DNA of 32,093 nt. It comes from Synergistaceae bacterium. GTDB taxonomy: Bacteria; Synergistota; Synergistia; Synergistales; Synergistaceae. The translations under genes and the position numbers were made by a program. The stretch covers positions 1 through 32,093 of the forward strand of contig JAIRNC010000076.1 in NCBI GenBank assembly GCA_031258255.1, written 5' to 3'. The notes beneath the pieces were generated by a model. It searched no databases. It was not told where the DNA came from and saw only the letters and a program-made list of their open reading frames with translations. Positions 8,104 to 14,862 of the stretch are shown piece by piece. How positions within the stretch are numbered: the stretch's first letter is position 1; every line of letters starts with the position of its first letter.

Positions 8104-8126
8104 ATGGTGTTTTTCAACTACGACTA
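8104..8126 (-). repeat. Right terminal inverted repeat of zeta-toxin cassette
   Basis: This is the reverse complement of the left repeat at 6833-6855 with three mismatches out of 23. It is followed by the TATTTAG direct repeat (8125-8131), which runs straight into the terminator hairpin. Confidence 0.7.
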
Positions 8127-8129
8127 TTT

Positions 8130-8166
8130 AGGAGAGGGGCCGAACATTGGCCCCTCTCCTCTTTTT
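8130..8166 (+). terminator. Strong plus-strand intrinsic terminator, probably the original pepF terminator
   Basis: A perfect 12-bp GC-rich stem (8130-8141 with 8149-8160) with a seven-base loop is followed on the plus strand by CTTTTT. The minus strand has no T run after the hairpin, so it is oriented for plus-strand transcripts. Yet both neighbouring genes are on the minus strand. The nearest plus-strand gene upstream is pepF, 1.3 kb away across the toxin cassette. It may also slow tctA transcripts arriving from the other side. Confidence 0.8.
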
Positions 8167-8199
8167 ATGCGGCACGATTCGCTAAAAACTCGTCCTTTT

Positions 8200-9708
8200 T
8201 TACGCGGCTGTCGCGGTCTTTTTCTTTGCCCTCGCTTCGGAGATGAAGGGCCACGCTATCGAGGCTATCGTCAGCGCCCACAGCACCATGCATATCGGCG
8301 AGCGGAAGAAGATGCCGAACGACGTGTTCGTCAGCATCATGGACTGACGGAACGTCTCCTCCATCATGCTGCCGACGACTGACGCCAGGATGAGCGGCGC
8401 GGTCGGGATCTTGAACTTCTTCATGAGGTAGCCGACGAAGCCAAGGATCGTAAGGAGGATGAAGTCGGCCACGGCGAAGTTGATGGTATAGACGCCCAGA
8501 AACGCCAGGACCACGATGATCGGGTAGAGGATCCTGCCCGGCACGGACAGTACGCGGACAAGCAAGCCAGCGAGCGGCAGGTTGATCAGCGCGCAGACGA
8601 AGTTGCCCAGGATCATGCTGGCGATGACGCCCCACGCTATGTCGGGGTTATGCTGGAAGAGGAGCGGCCCCGGCTGCAGGCCCATGATCAGGAGCGCGCC
8701 GAGCATGACAGCGGTCGTCCCGGATCCCGGTACGCCCAGGGTGAACATTGGTATCATGGCGCCGACGGAACAGGCGTTGTTGGCTGACTCCGGCGCGGCA
8801 AGGCCCTCTATTGCGCCGTGCCCGAACTCCTCCGGGTGCTTTGAGAGCTGCTTCTCGTTGTTGTAGGCCATCATGGCGGCGATCGTACCGCCCGCGCCGG
8901 GCAGGATGCCGATGATGAACCCTATGGGCGCCTGGCGGAGGATCGGCCATACGCAGCGCTTCCAATCCTCCATGCTGATCCAGATGCGCCCGAACTTGGT
9001 CTGCACCGGCTTCACCACAGCCCGCGCTATGTGCTCCAGGTTCTCGAACACCTCGCCGATGCCGAATATCCCTATGATCACTATTACAAAGTCGATGCCG
9101 CCCTGCAGCTCGCTCAGGCCGAAGGTGAAGCGCGGCATTCCGGACTGATGGTCGAGGCCGACCGTCGTGAGCATGAGGCCCAGGATCATCGCTATCATCC
9201 CTTTGAGCAGGGCCGCCTTCGATATGGCGGCCGTCGCGGCGAGGGCGAAGATCATCAGCACGAAGTACTCAGGCGGCCCGAACTTGAGCGCGAACCGCGC
9301 CATCGGGATGGCGATCAGCACGAACGCGACCGTCGCCAGCAGCCCCCCTATGAATGACGCTATGGCCGATATGGCAAGTGCCGCCTCAGCCCTGCCCTGC
9401 TGTGCCATTGGGTATCCGTCGAAGCAGGAAGCTACCGCCGCGCCGTCGCCCGGCACGTTCAGCAGTATGGAGCTGCGAGACCCGCCGAACATCGCGCCGT
9501 AGTAGATAGAGCACATGGCGATAAGGGCCGTGGTCGGCTGCATGCTGAACGTGAGAGGCAGGAGCAGGGCGATGCCGGTGGTAGGGCCAAGGCCGGGGAG
9601 CATCCCCAAGACCGTCCCCAGAGCGGAGCCCAGGACCAGCCACAGCGCGTTAGTCGGCGTCAGCGCTATTGACAGGCCGTTTAGAAGGTGACTCGCAATT
9701 TCCCCCAT
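8200..9708 (-). CDS. tctA: Tripartite tricarboxylate transporter, large permease subunit TctA
   Basis: TctA is the large membrane subunit of secondary importers that take up citrate, other carboxylates or aromatic acids delivered by a periplasmic TctC protein. The 502-residue product is hydrophobic throughout, with about twelve membrane segments. It carries the family signatures LGMLPGLGPTTGIALLLPLT near residue 35 and GILPGAGGTIAAMMAYNNEK near residue 265, and the conserved MFGGSRSSILLNVPG and GVPGSGTTAVMLGALLIMG segments. The ATG at 9708 follows GGGGTAG. It lies 24 bases after tctB, so the two are co-transcribed. No substrate-binding tctC is in the window, so the substrate cannot be guessed. 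Confidence 0.93.
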   Translation of the reverse strand: MGEIASHLLNGLSIALTPTNALWLVLGSALGTVLGMLPGLGPTTGIALLLPLTFSMQPTTALIAMCSIYYGAMFGGSRSSILLNVPGDGAAVASCFDGYPMAQQGRAEAALAISAIASFIGGLLATVAFVLIAIPMARFALKFGPPEYFVLMIFALAATAAISKAALLKGMIAMILGLMLTTVGLDHQSGMPRFTFGLSELQGGIDFVIVIIGIFGIGEVFENLEHIARAVVKPVQTKFGRIWISMEDWKRCVWPILRQAPIGFIIGILPGAGGTIAAMMAYNNEKQLSKHPEEFGHGAIEGLAAPESANNACSVGAMIPMFTLGVPGSGTTAVMLGALLIMGLQPGPLLFQHNPDIAWGVIASMILGNFVCALINLPLAGLLVRVLSVPGRILYPIIVVLAFLGVYTINFAVADFILLTILGFVGYLMKKFKIPTAPLILASVVGSMMEETFRQSMMLTNTSFGIFFRSPICMVLWALTIASIAWPFISEARAKKKTATAA

Positions 9709-9732
9709 TTTTTATCTACCCCAAATCCTGTT

Positions 9733-10203
9733 TTAAAATATCCCCAGCGGGGACGACGGAAGGGCCAGCTGAAAGACGTTGACGAACACATACCACATAC
9801 CTATGGAGTAGCAGATCGTTATCACGGCGTTCGCGATCGTCCGTTCCTTGCCGTTTATGAACGTGAGCATCGCCATGAGGAAGATCATCGTGGACAGCAC
9901 GAAACCCAGCCGGTCGAACGTCACTGTGTACAGAAGGCAGAGGGCTATGACTATGAGTATCAGCTTCATGCCGGCGAAGTGAAACTGCGGTCGCTTGCTC
10001 TTGTCGTCGCTGTTAAGCCCCTTGCGCGCCTCGAAGAAGAATAGCATAGCGCCAAAGAGGACCATCAATATGGCCAGCCCCATCGGAAAATACACCGGCG
10101 CCATAGGGTTGCCTATAGGCGCCCTCGGCAGCCCCGTGGCCTGCGCCCCGTAGGCAATTCCAAATATTATCGCCGTTATGGCGACCCATGCGTTTGGTCT
10201 CAA
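9733..10203 (-). CDS. tctB: Tripartite tricarboxylate transporter, small permease subunit TctB
   Basis: This small membrane subunit of the TctABC importer has 156 residues and four hydrophobic helices: AWVAITAIIFGIAYGAQA, FPMGLAILMVLFGAMLFFF, LILIVIALCLLYTVTF and a C-terminal pair around VLSTMIFLMAMLTF. The order and loop ARKGLNSDDKSKRPQF are typical of TctB. The chosen start is TTG at 10203 because AAGGGGGA lies eight bases upstream. Reading further back would run through the palindromic repeat at 10222-10349 and give an arginine-rich, non-TctB extension. It precedes tctA in one transcription unit. The start call is moderately sure, the family call good. Confidence 0.85.
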   Translation of the reverse strand: MRPNAWVAITAIIFGIAYGAQATGLPRAPIGNPMAPVYFPMGLAILMVLFGAMLFFFEARKGLNSDDKSKRPQFHFAGMKLILIVIALCLLYTVTFDRLGFVLSTMIFLMAMLTFINGKERTIANAVITICYSIGMWYVFVNVFQLALPSSPLGIF

Positions 10204-10221
10204 TCGTACATTCCCCCTTGG

Positions 10222-10349
10222 GCGTTTGGCGCGTCTTCGCCGGCACTGCTTCACGCTTGCCTCGCTCGCTGTCCTCAGCGTACCGTAAGTACGCTTCCGG
10301 GCGCTCGTTCGGCAATCCCTCGCATTGCCGGCGTTTACGCGCCAAACGC
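10222..10349. repeat. Dispersed palindromic repeat element, copy B (complete)
   Basis: The element is bounded by perfect 13-base inverted repeats, GCGTTTGGCGCGT (10222-10234) and ACGCGCCAAACGC (10337-10349). Just inside, seven more paired bases (10238-10244 with 10327-10333) follow a three-base mismatch. An inner hairpin has stem 10277-10283 / 10289-10295. It encodes nothing recognisable. It lies between tctB and the oppositely oriented TPR gene. Its size, palindromy and intergenic position fit a REP/BIME or MITE-type element. Copy A at 1-88 shows it is dispersed. Confidence 0.8.
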
Positions 10350-10374
10350 GAAGCTGACACAAACGCGAAGCTGA
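10344..10374. repeat. 17-base tandem duplication at the right end of repeat copy B
   Basis: AAACGCGAAGCTGA occurs at 10344-10357 and again at 10361-10374, a 17-base period. The first copy overlaps the right inverted-repeat arm of the element. This suggests slippage, or a partial second insertion at the element's edge. Copy A does not show it. Confidence 0.7.
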
Positions 10375-10429
10375 ACTTGACAGACGTTACAGTGATGGGA
10401 TAATTGAGGAAGTGAGGTTTTTCATGTTG

Positions 10430-10445
10430 CGTGTCACGTGAAACA
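10430..10445. other. Candidate parS site (ParB-binding)
   Basis: The 16 bases CGTGTCACGTGAAACA match the widely conserved bacterial parS sequence TGTTTCACGTGAAACA at 14 positions. The right half-site is perfect and the CACGTG centre is intact. It lies in the intergenic gap before the TPR gene, as parS sites may, although many are inside genes. No parA or parB is in the window. Confidence 0.5.
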
Positions 10446-10483
10446 TTATCAAAGCAGCGTATCCGTCGAAAAAGGTGATGGCC

Positions 10484-12013
10484 TTGAAGGGTCTCCCGGT
10501 TTATTTCTTGAAACTATTGTCCGCGATAGCGGCCTGCGCGTCGCTCGTATGCCTGGCGGGGACGGCCGGCGCCGAGCTGAGGGTTGGCGTACTTCAGTTT
10601 GAGAGGGGCGCGGTCTCCGCCGCGCAGGCTGATCTGATAACGGATCTCTTGGCAAGGGAGATCGCCGTCTCCGAGGCTTTCTCGGTGGACTCGGGCGCGG
10701 GCATCTCCAAGCCTGTGGGCGTGGAGGAAGCGGTCAGAGTGGGCGCCGGATCGGGCTGGGACTATGCTGTGCTCTGGTCCCTCAAGGACGTGGGCGAGCT
10801 CGGGCTGATGGGGTTGCCGGAAGTTACCGGCACTAAGCTGTCCATTATGGCGAGCGCCACCCTGGACGTGCGCCTCATAGACGTGCGGGCCGCCGAGACG
10901 CGGGCCGGCCTCTCTGAGACGGGAAGCGCGTCTCCCGCCGTTTCGCCGCTCGCGGTTCCCCGGCGCGAGGCTATGGAGTCAGCGTTCGGGGAAATGTCCG
11001 CGCGCGCCGTCGTGTCCGCCGTCTCGCTGGCCGGCCGCGCCATCCGGGGCCTGGCTGGCCACGAGGATCTGCTGGTGTCCGGCGTGAACGGGGAAGAGTA
11101 TGCTGTCAGCATAGGCACAGATAGCGGGGCGAAAGCCGGTGCGCTTTACGTGGCCTTCTCGGACTGGCCCTGGGAAAAAATACCCGTCGCGCTCCTGCGG
11201 CTGCGTGACGCCGGGCCCGTGAGCGGCATATGCGTCATCGCGCGTTCGCCCGGGGCGGCGGTCATGCCCGGCGACAGGCTGGAGGCGATTTCGTCCGAGG
11301 CGGCAAAGGAGATAGAGCTCGCGTCGTATCGGGAACCGCCCACAGAAAAAGCTGTGTCCCGCGATGACGCGGTTTCGTCCGATGTGGCTTCCAGCGACCT
11401 GGATGACGCAGTTCCAGCCGATGCCGCTTCCAATGACCTGGATGACCCAAGTTCGTCCGATGCCGCTTCCGGCGACCAGCGCGACCTTATAGAGGCGCTC
11501 TCGGAGATGGCGGAGTCGCGGGGCGCGCTTATAGTCACCGGCGAAATATCCTCCGGCGACCAGCCCTTGTCTCATGCGGTCTCGCCTGACGCGAGAGCTG
11601 ACCTGCTGGCCAGCTGGGCGCGGAGCCAGACGCCAGACGCGGCCGAGGCGCCGGTCGAGCCCCCTGACGCGGCAGCGTCCGTGACCAGGGCCGACGCGGC
11701 AGACGGGGATAATTCGACCGGGATCGACGTGATAGAGACATATCCACTGTCGCCGATGGACAGGAGCAACCTCCGCACAAGGCACACCGACGGCCGCAAC
11801 CTGTACGAGAGGGGGCGATACGCGGAGTCTTTCGCCATCTTCAAGCAGCTAGCGGAGTCTTACAGGGGCAATTACCTGTCGGCTTACTGGGCCGGTATGG
11901 CGGCACTCAAGCTCGGTCGCAAAAAAGATGCATTAGACTGCTTCGAGAGGGCCCTCGCCATCAACCCTAACTACCGCCCCGCTCTGAGCGCCCTGGAGAC
12001 TCAGGGACAGTAA
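10484..12013 (+). CDS. Secreted TPR-containing protein with an internal 13-residue repeat
   Basis: I do not recognise a named family. The roughly 509-residue protein starts with a Lys, a hydrophobic stretch (LLSAIAACASLVCLAGTAGA) and a probable signal peptidase I site before ELRVGVLQF, so it should be exported. Residues to about 280 form a globular alpha/beta region whose opening (RVGVLQFERG, then ADLITDLLAREIA) recalls CsgG-like and TolB-like surface proteins. An acidic Ser/Asp/Ala-rich linker with three 13-residue repeats (11363-11479) follows, then TPR-like helices from about residue 435 (YERGRYAESFAIFKQLAE and ALDCFERALAINPNYRPAL). The TTG at 10484 is chosen because AAAGGTGA is well placed for it; an ATG at 10478 and a GTG at 10475 overlap that ribosome site. 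It probably heads a unit with the next small gene. Confidence 0.8.
   Translation: MKGLPVYFLKLLSAIAACASLVCLAGTAGAELRVGVLQFERGAVSAAQADLITDLLAREIAVSEAFSVDSGAGISKPVGVEEAVRVGAGSGWDYAVLWSLKDVGELGLMGLPEVTGTKLSIMASATLDVRLIDVRAAETRAGLSETGSASPAVSPLAVPRREAMESAFGEMSARAVVSAVSLAGRAIRGLAGHEDLLVSGVNGEEYAVSIGTDSGAKAGALYVAFSDWPWEKIPVALLRLRDAGPVSGICVIARSPGAAVMPGDRLEAISSEAAKEIELASYREPPTEKAVSRDDAVSSDVASSDLDDAVPADAASNDLDDPSSSDAASGDQRDLIEALSEMAESRGALIVTGEISSGDQPLSHAVSPDARADLLASWARSQTPDAAEAPVEPPDAAASVTRADAADGDNSTGIDVIETYPLSPMDRSNLRTRHTDGRNLYERGRYAESFAIFKQLAESYRGNYLSAYWAGMAALKLGRKKDALDCFERALAINPNYRPALSALETQGQ
11363..11479 (+). repeat. Three 39-base in-frame tandem repeats
   Basis: Units at 11363-11401, 11402-11440 and 11441-11479 encode DDAVSSDVASSDL, DDAVPADAASNDL and DDPSSSDAASGDQ. 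They lie in the acidic linker of the secreted TPR protein. Copy number could vary between strains by slippage. Confidence 0.9.
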
Positions 12014-12060
12014 TTTAAGGAAACGTAGGCTGGTTCTCTATTATTTCAGGGGGTATGTGT

Positions 12061-12237
12061 ATGCACGCTTACAGCTCGATCTTCGCTGAGGTTCACGGAC
12101 TGCCGAAGGGACAGCTCGCCCACGAGCTGTCGATGCTCTTGCTCGCCAAGCGGGTGAAGGGGACAGAAAGCCCGGAGGAGGTTTATGCTGGATACAAGGA
12201 ACTGCGCGGCCTGTTTTTAAACGCGATAGAGGACTGA
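12061..12237 (+). CDS. Small uncharacterised protein (58 residues)
   Basis: A short, mostly helical cytoplasmic protein with no known motif that I recognise (MHAYSSIFAEVHGL at the start, a LAHELSMLLLAKRVKG helix in the middle). The ATG at 12061 is preferred over the ATG at 12055 because AGGGGG (12048-12053) is seven bases before it. The gap to the TPR gene is 47 bases with no visible terminator, so it may be co-transcribed. Its regular codon use and strong ribosome site argue that it is real. The 219 bases after it hold a hairpin and the promoter of the next gene. Confidence 0.65.
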   Translation: MHAYSSIFAEVHGLPKGQLAHELSMLLLAKRVKGTESPEEVYAGYKELRGLFLNAIED

Positions 12238-12350
12238 CGGCGCGCCGCTGGCCAGAAAGCCAGGGACGCAACCGGAGGCAACGCGTTAGCATTGTTGTAA
12301 AAAACAGCGCAAAATAGTTCTATAGACTCATGCGAAGGCGGTAAAAAGAT

Positions 12351-12379
12351 TTGCATAAAATGGGCAAGAGGATTATAAT
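12351..12379 (+). promoter_or_regulatory. Sigma-70-type promoter for the coiled-coil membrane protein gene
   Basis: TTGCAT (12351-12356) and a perfect TATAAT (12374-12379) are spaced by 17 bases, in an AT-rich stretch. The predicted transcript start near 12386 leaves a leader of about 70 bases before the GTG at 12457. Confidence 0.6.
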
Positions 12380-12456
12380 GTCGGCGTTAAGGTAACAATT
12401 TAGTGATTACGGGCTTCGTCGTTGATTGGCCGCGATAAGCTGGAGAGGAGGTCTGG

Positions 12457-12945
12457 GTGGCAATGGAAGACGACTTTTACGCTTCCGCCGGAACAGGGGT
12501 CAAGCTCCGCGATCCAGTGACCGAAGAAGAAGAAATTAAGATCACTCGTGACGCCTCGAATCGACACGAGAGCCTTGTTGCGAGATTGGATAAAATGGAG
12601 CAGGAGTTCGCGGCCCGCATAGATACGGCCGTCTCCAACGCAGATCCCATACAGGCCGAGGACAGGCAGGAGAAGCTGGAGTCTCTGTCAACCACGCTGG
12701 ACTCGCTGATAGCGGATCTCCTTGAGGTCGAGATAAACGAGTATTCATACCCAGACTTCATCCACCCCGATGAGTCCGGATTCCCGTCGAAGGATCTGTC
12801 AAGCTATGGGAAAAGGACGAGGACGGCAGAGGCCCAGAAGAAGAGGAGCTGGGGCGAGCTGTTGCTAGTGGTCGCGCTCATAACAGCGATTTTCCTGGTG
12901 GGCCTCAGCTTCGGGCTGTGGGGAGCGTATTTCCTCGGGATATAA
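12457..12945 (+). CDS. Tail-anchored coiled-coil membrane protein, uncharacterised
   Basis: The 162-residue protein has an acidic N-terminus, a long helical segment rich in heptad-like Leu/Ile (about residues 30-95, around SLVARLDKMEQEFAARI and LESLSTTLDSLIADLLEV), a basic stretch (KRTRTAEAQKKR) and one C-terminal membrane helix (LLLVVALITAIFLVGLSFGLWG) ending at the last residues. This predicts a cytoplasmic coiled coil anchored by its tail. The GTG at 12457 is chosen because GGAGG lies five bases before it; the ATG at 12463 is too far. It has its own promoter and is followed by a terminator, so it is probably monocistronic. The function is unknown; a role at the envelope or division apparatus would be a guess. 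Confidence 0.8.
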   Translation: MAMEDDFYASAGTGVKLRDPVTEEEEIKITRDASNRHESLVARLDKMEQEFAARIDTAVSNADPIQAEDRQEKLESLSTTLDSLIADLLEVEINEYSYPDFIHPDESGFPSKDLSSYGKRTRTAEAQKKRSWGELLLVVALITAIFLVGLSFGLWGAYFLGI

Positions 12946-12994
12946 TTAGAAGTAGGATTAAGAGTGCAAGCAAGATACATTCAGACAAAATAAG

Positions 12995-13029
12995 GGGAGA
13001 CCTCAGATGCCAAGAGGCCTCCTTTTTTT
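12995..13029. terminator. Bidirectional terminator between convergent genes
   Basis: GGAGACCTC (12996-13004) pairs with GAGGCCTCC (13014-13022), followed on the plus strand by seven T residues. On the plus strand the stem has one A-C mismatch; on the minus strand that pair becomes a G-U wobble, but the following T run is weaker. It sits between the coiled-coil gene and the convergent ATP-grasp gene and probably serves both. Confidence 0.75.
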
Positions 13030-13040
13030 CAGGGTCGGGT

Positions 13041-14756
13041 TTACTCAGCCGCCACTACTATGCCCGTCTCCAGCTCGCCGTCCAAGTACACGGAAAAATT
13101 GCCCCTGTAAAGGCGCACGGACGGGTGCTCACCGGTCTCGTAGGGGGCGCGTTCGAGCCAGTCCGTGTTGGACTTGTTCTTTTTCTGCCTGCCGAAGACC
13201 GGCAGATAGAGCGTCCCGTCGGAGTCCATGTCCAGGAAAAAGTGCGTGCCATATGACAGTTCCGGCGAGAAGTTCAGTTCCGGGACGCTTATCTCGACAA
13301 GGCAGCCGCAGTTGCATATCTGGGCGTACAGGACCGGCACTCCCAGCGCTGGGTTCCTGCTGCCCCATCTGCCTGGGCCGGCGAGGATGTATTTCGTCCC
13401 CTCCAGCCTCCTGTTCATCTCCCCGATAGCCCGCGCGGCGGCGGACGGGTCCCATTCGCCCTTGTATGCCTCCGCGCTGACGTACACGAGGTACTCCACG
13501 TTCTCCAGCAGGCCGTTGCTCACCATCCTGTCGCCCATGAAGATGATTTTTTCGTCCGGCGTTTCAGGGATCTCCACGCGGCTCATCTCCTCGAAAGCGG
13601 CCAGAGGGCGGAGCTGCAGCAGCCGGAAGTCCCTCTCGGGGCTTGTCTCGCAGGCGAACTCTATGTCCACCGGGATGCCTGACGCCTCCTCCATGTGGCG
13701 CAGCAGCTCGCGGGAGAGGTCGAAGAGGCCGCGCTCCTTAAGGTGCAGCTCGGGGAACGAGAAGAGGGGCCGAGCAGGCCCCTCCGGCTCGCCCAGGGAG
13801 GAGTACAGGATGTTGTCCGCGTATAGCTGTACGTAGGCGCCGTAGTTCTTGTGCTCCTTTTGCAGAAAGGGAGCGAATTCCGACAGGGCGCCGCTGGCGA
13901 ACTCGCACGAATCCCTGTCGATGTAATCGAAGTTCTCCTGGCTCGCCTCAGCGACCTGGGCCGGGAGGTTGCCAGCCGGGAGCAGGGACGGGTTCGTCAG
14001 GTAGAAGATACGCGCGGCGCAGCGATCCACCGACCTCGTCCCCATGCCGAAACAGAGGCGCATGAGGCCGTCCTCCTTCTTTATCCTGGGGTTTGGCCGG
14101 CGGAAGACGCGAGAGAAAAGGGTGCCGGCTAGCTCGGGGTAGAAGAAGCGGCCATGGTTTTTTCCCGAAAGAGACTGTATAATCACCGCTATAGCCTCGT
14201 CCCGGTGTTTTTTTCCGTGCTTTTCACGGTAAGCCCTCGCTGATGGGTTGAATACCGAGGCGAAGACGGTACGGACGCAGGATTCTAGCAACGACAGGCG
14301 ATACGGTTTCGGGCCGCAGTTAGGCGAGAAACACGTTTGATATTTGCCGGCGAACGATAGGGAGACCGAGTCCTCCATGAGCGAGCTCGACCGCACGGCG
14401 AGAGGGGGGGTGCCGATCGCGTCGAAACGATCCAATATGTCAGAGAGTTCCGCCGTTATCGCGTGAGGCAGGGGAGACTCCGATATCCGCCTCTGGACTC
14501 CGGCCCAGTCGTCGTCGTCATAGAGGCAGGACAGGTGGTTTGCGTCCAGGTAATCTCTGAAGACCTCGGTGGAAAGCACGATGGTGAGGTCGGGGAAGCT
14601 GATCTTCTCACCGAGCGGCGTTCCGGAAAGGGCCGCGTGGGCATACGCCATTCCCTTGGCTTTTCCGCCGCAGCTCCCTGTGCCTACGAGGTTTCCTCTG
14701 TCGCGGAAGAAATCTTCCCCCATGAACGCGTCATAATTATCTAGAGATTGTTTCAC
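13041..14756 (-). CDS. PEP-synthase/PPDK-type ATP-grasp protein without phosphohistidine and PEP domains
   Basis: The 571-residue product aligns with the nucleotide-binding half of PEP synthase and pyruvate phosphate dikinase. Signatures are GGKAKGMAYA near residue 31 (glycine-lysine loop), PLAVRSSSLMEDSVSLSFAG (catalytic arginine), a GTLFSRVFRRPNP strand in place of the usual GVxFTxxP, and VDIEFACE followed by FRLLQLRPL near 390. After this a unique C-terminal part of about 170 residues (GPGRWGSRNP, NCGCLVEIS) replaces the phosphohistidine swivelling domain and the PEP-binding barrel. It therefore cannot make PEP by the standard route alone. The GTG at 14756 follows GGAGGAGAC by a good distance. 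It is divergent from the CbiA-like gene. It may phosphorylate an unknown partner or act as a sensor. Confidence 0.8.
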   Translation of the reverse strand: MKQSLDNYDAFMGEDFFRDRGNLVGTGSCGGKAKGMAYAHAALSGTPLGEKISFPDLTIVLSTEVFRDYLDANHLSCLYDDDDWAGVQRRISESPLPHAITAELSDILDRFDAIGTPPLAVRSSSLMEDSVSLSFAGKYQTCFSPNCGPKPYRLSLLESCVRTVFASVFNPSARAYREKHGKKHRDEAIAVIIQSLSGKNHGRFFYPELAGTLFSRVFRRPNPRIKKEDGLMRLCFGMGTRSVDRCAARIFYLTNPSLLPAGNLPAQVAEASQENFDYIDRDSCEFASGALSEFAPFLQKEHKNYGAYVQLYADNILYSSLGEPEGPARPLFSFPELHLKERGLFDLSRELLRHMEEASGIPVDIEFACETSPERDFRLLQLRPLAAFEEMSRVEIPETPDEKIIFMGDRMVSNGLLENVEYLVYVSAEAYKGEWDPSAAARAIGEMNRRLEGTKYILAGPGRWGSRNPALGVPVLYAQICNCGCLVEISVPELNFSPELSYGTHFFLDMDSDGTLYLPVFGRQKKNKSNTDWLERAPYETGEHPSVRLYRGNFSVYLDGELETGIVVAAE

Positions 14757-14862
14757 TTTGTCTCCTCCATCCGACGAGGTGGATTGATAGTTCAGATAAA
14801 AAATTATGTGGTAAACTATAGCATCAATTAAGCGATTTGTGCGCCCAAAGGGGATGTTGTCA

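Larger units (their letters stand above)
6836..8124. mobile_element. Putative non-autonomous transposon carrying a zeta toxin-antitoxin module
   Basis: This segment of about 1.29 kb is bounded by imperfect inverted repeats (6833-6855 and 8104-8126, 20 of 23 matching) and by the direct repeat TATTTAG (6829-6835 and 8125-8131), the expected form of a target duplication. It holds two minus-strand genes and no transposase. Its base composition is visibly more AT-rich than pepF and tctA on either side. It separates the pepF stop codon from a plus-strand terminator at 8130-8166. The exact ends are uncertain by a base or two because repeat and target sequences overlap. Confidence 0.55.

Noticed and set aside
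10204-10362. N-terminal extension of tctB through the palindromic repeat.
   Set aside because: The extension is arginine-rich repeat sequence, unlike TctB; a TTG with a good ribosome site at 10203 gives the normal family length.
10979-11785. Long minus-strand frames opposite the secreted TPR gene.
   Set aside because: They mirror the repetitive GC-rich coding strand and lack ribosome sites and motifs.
12240-12290. Sequence resembling part of a GEMM-I cyclic-di-GMP riboswitch (hairpin CTGGC/GCCAG followed by GGGACGCAA).
   Set aside because: The upstream conserved AAA-containing strand and the second stem are missing, and the only clear promoter (12351-12379) lies downstream of it, so it could not control the next gene as a leader.
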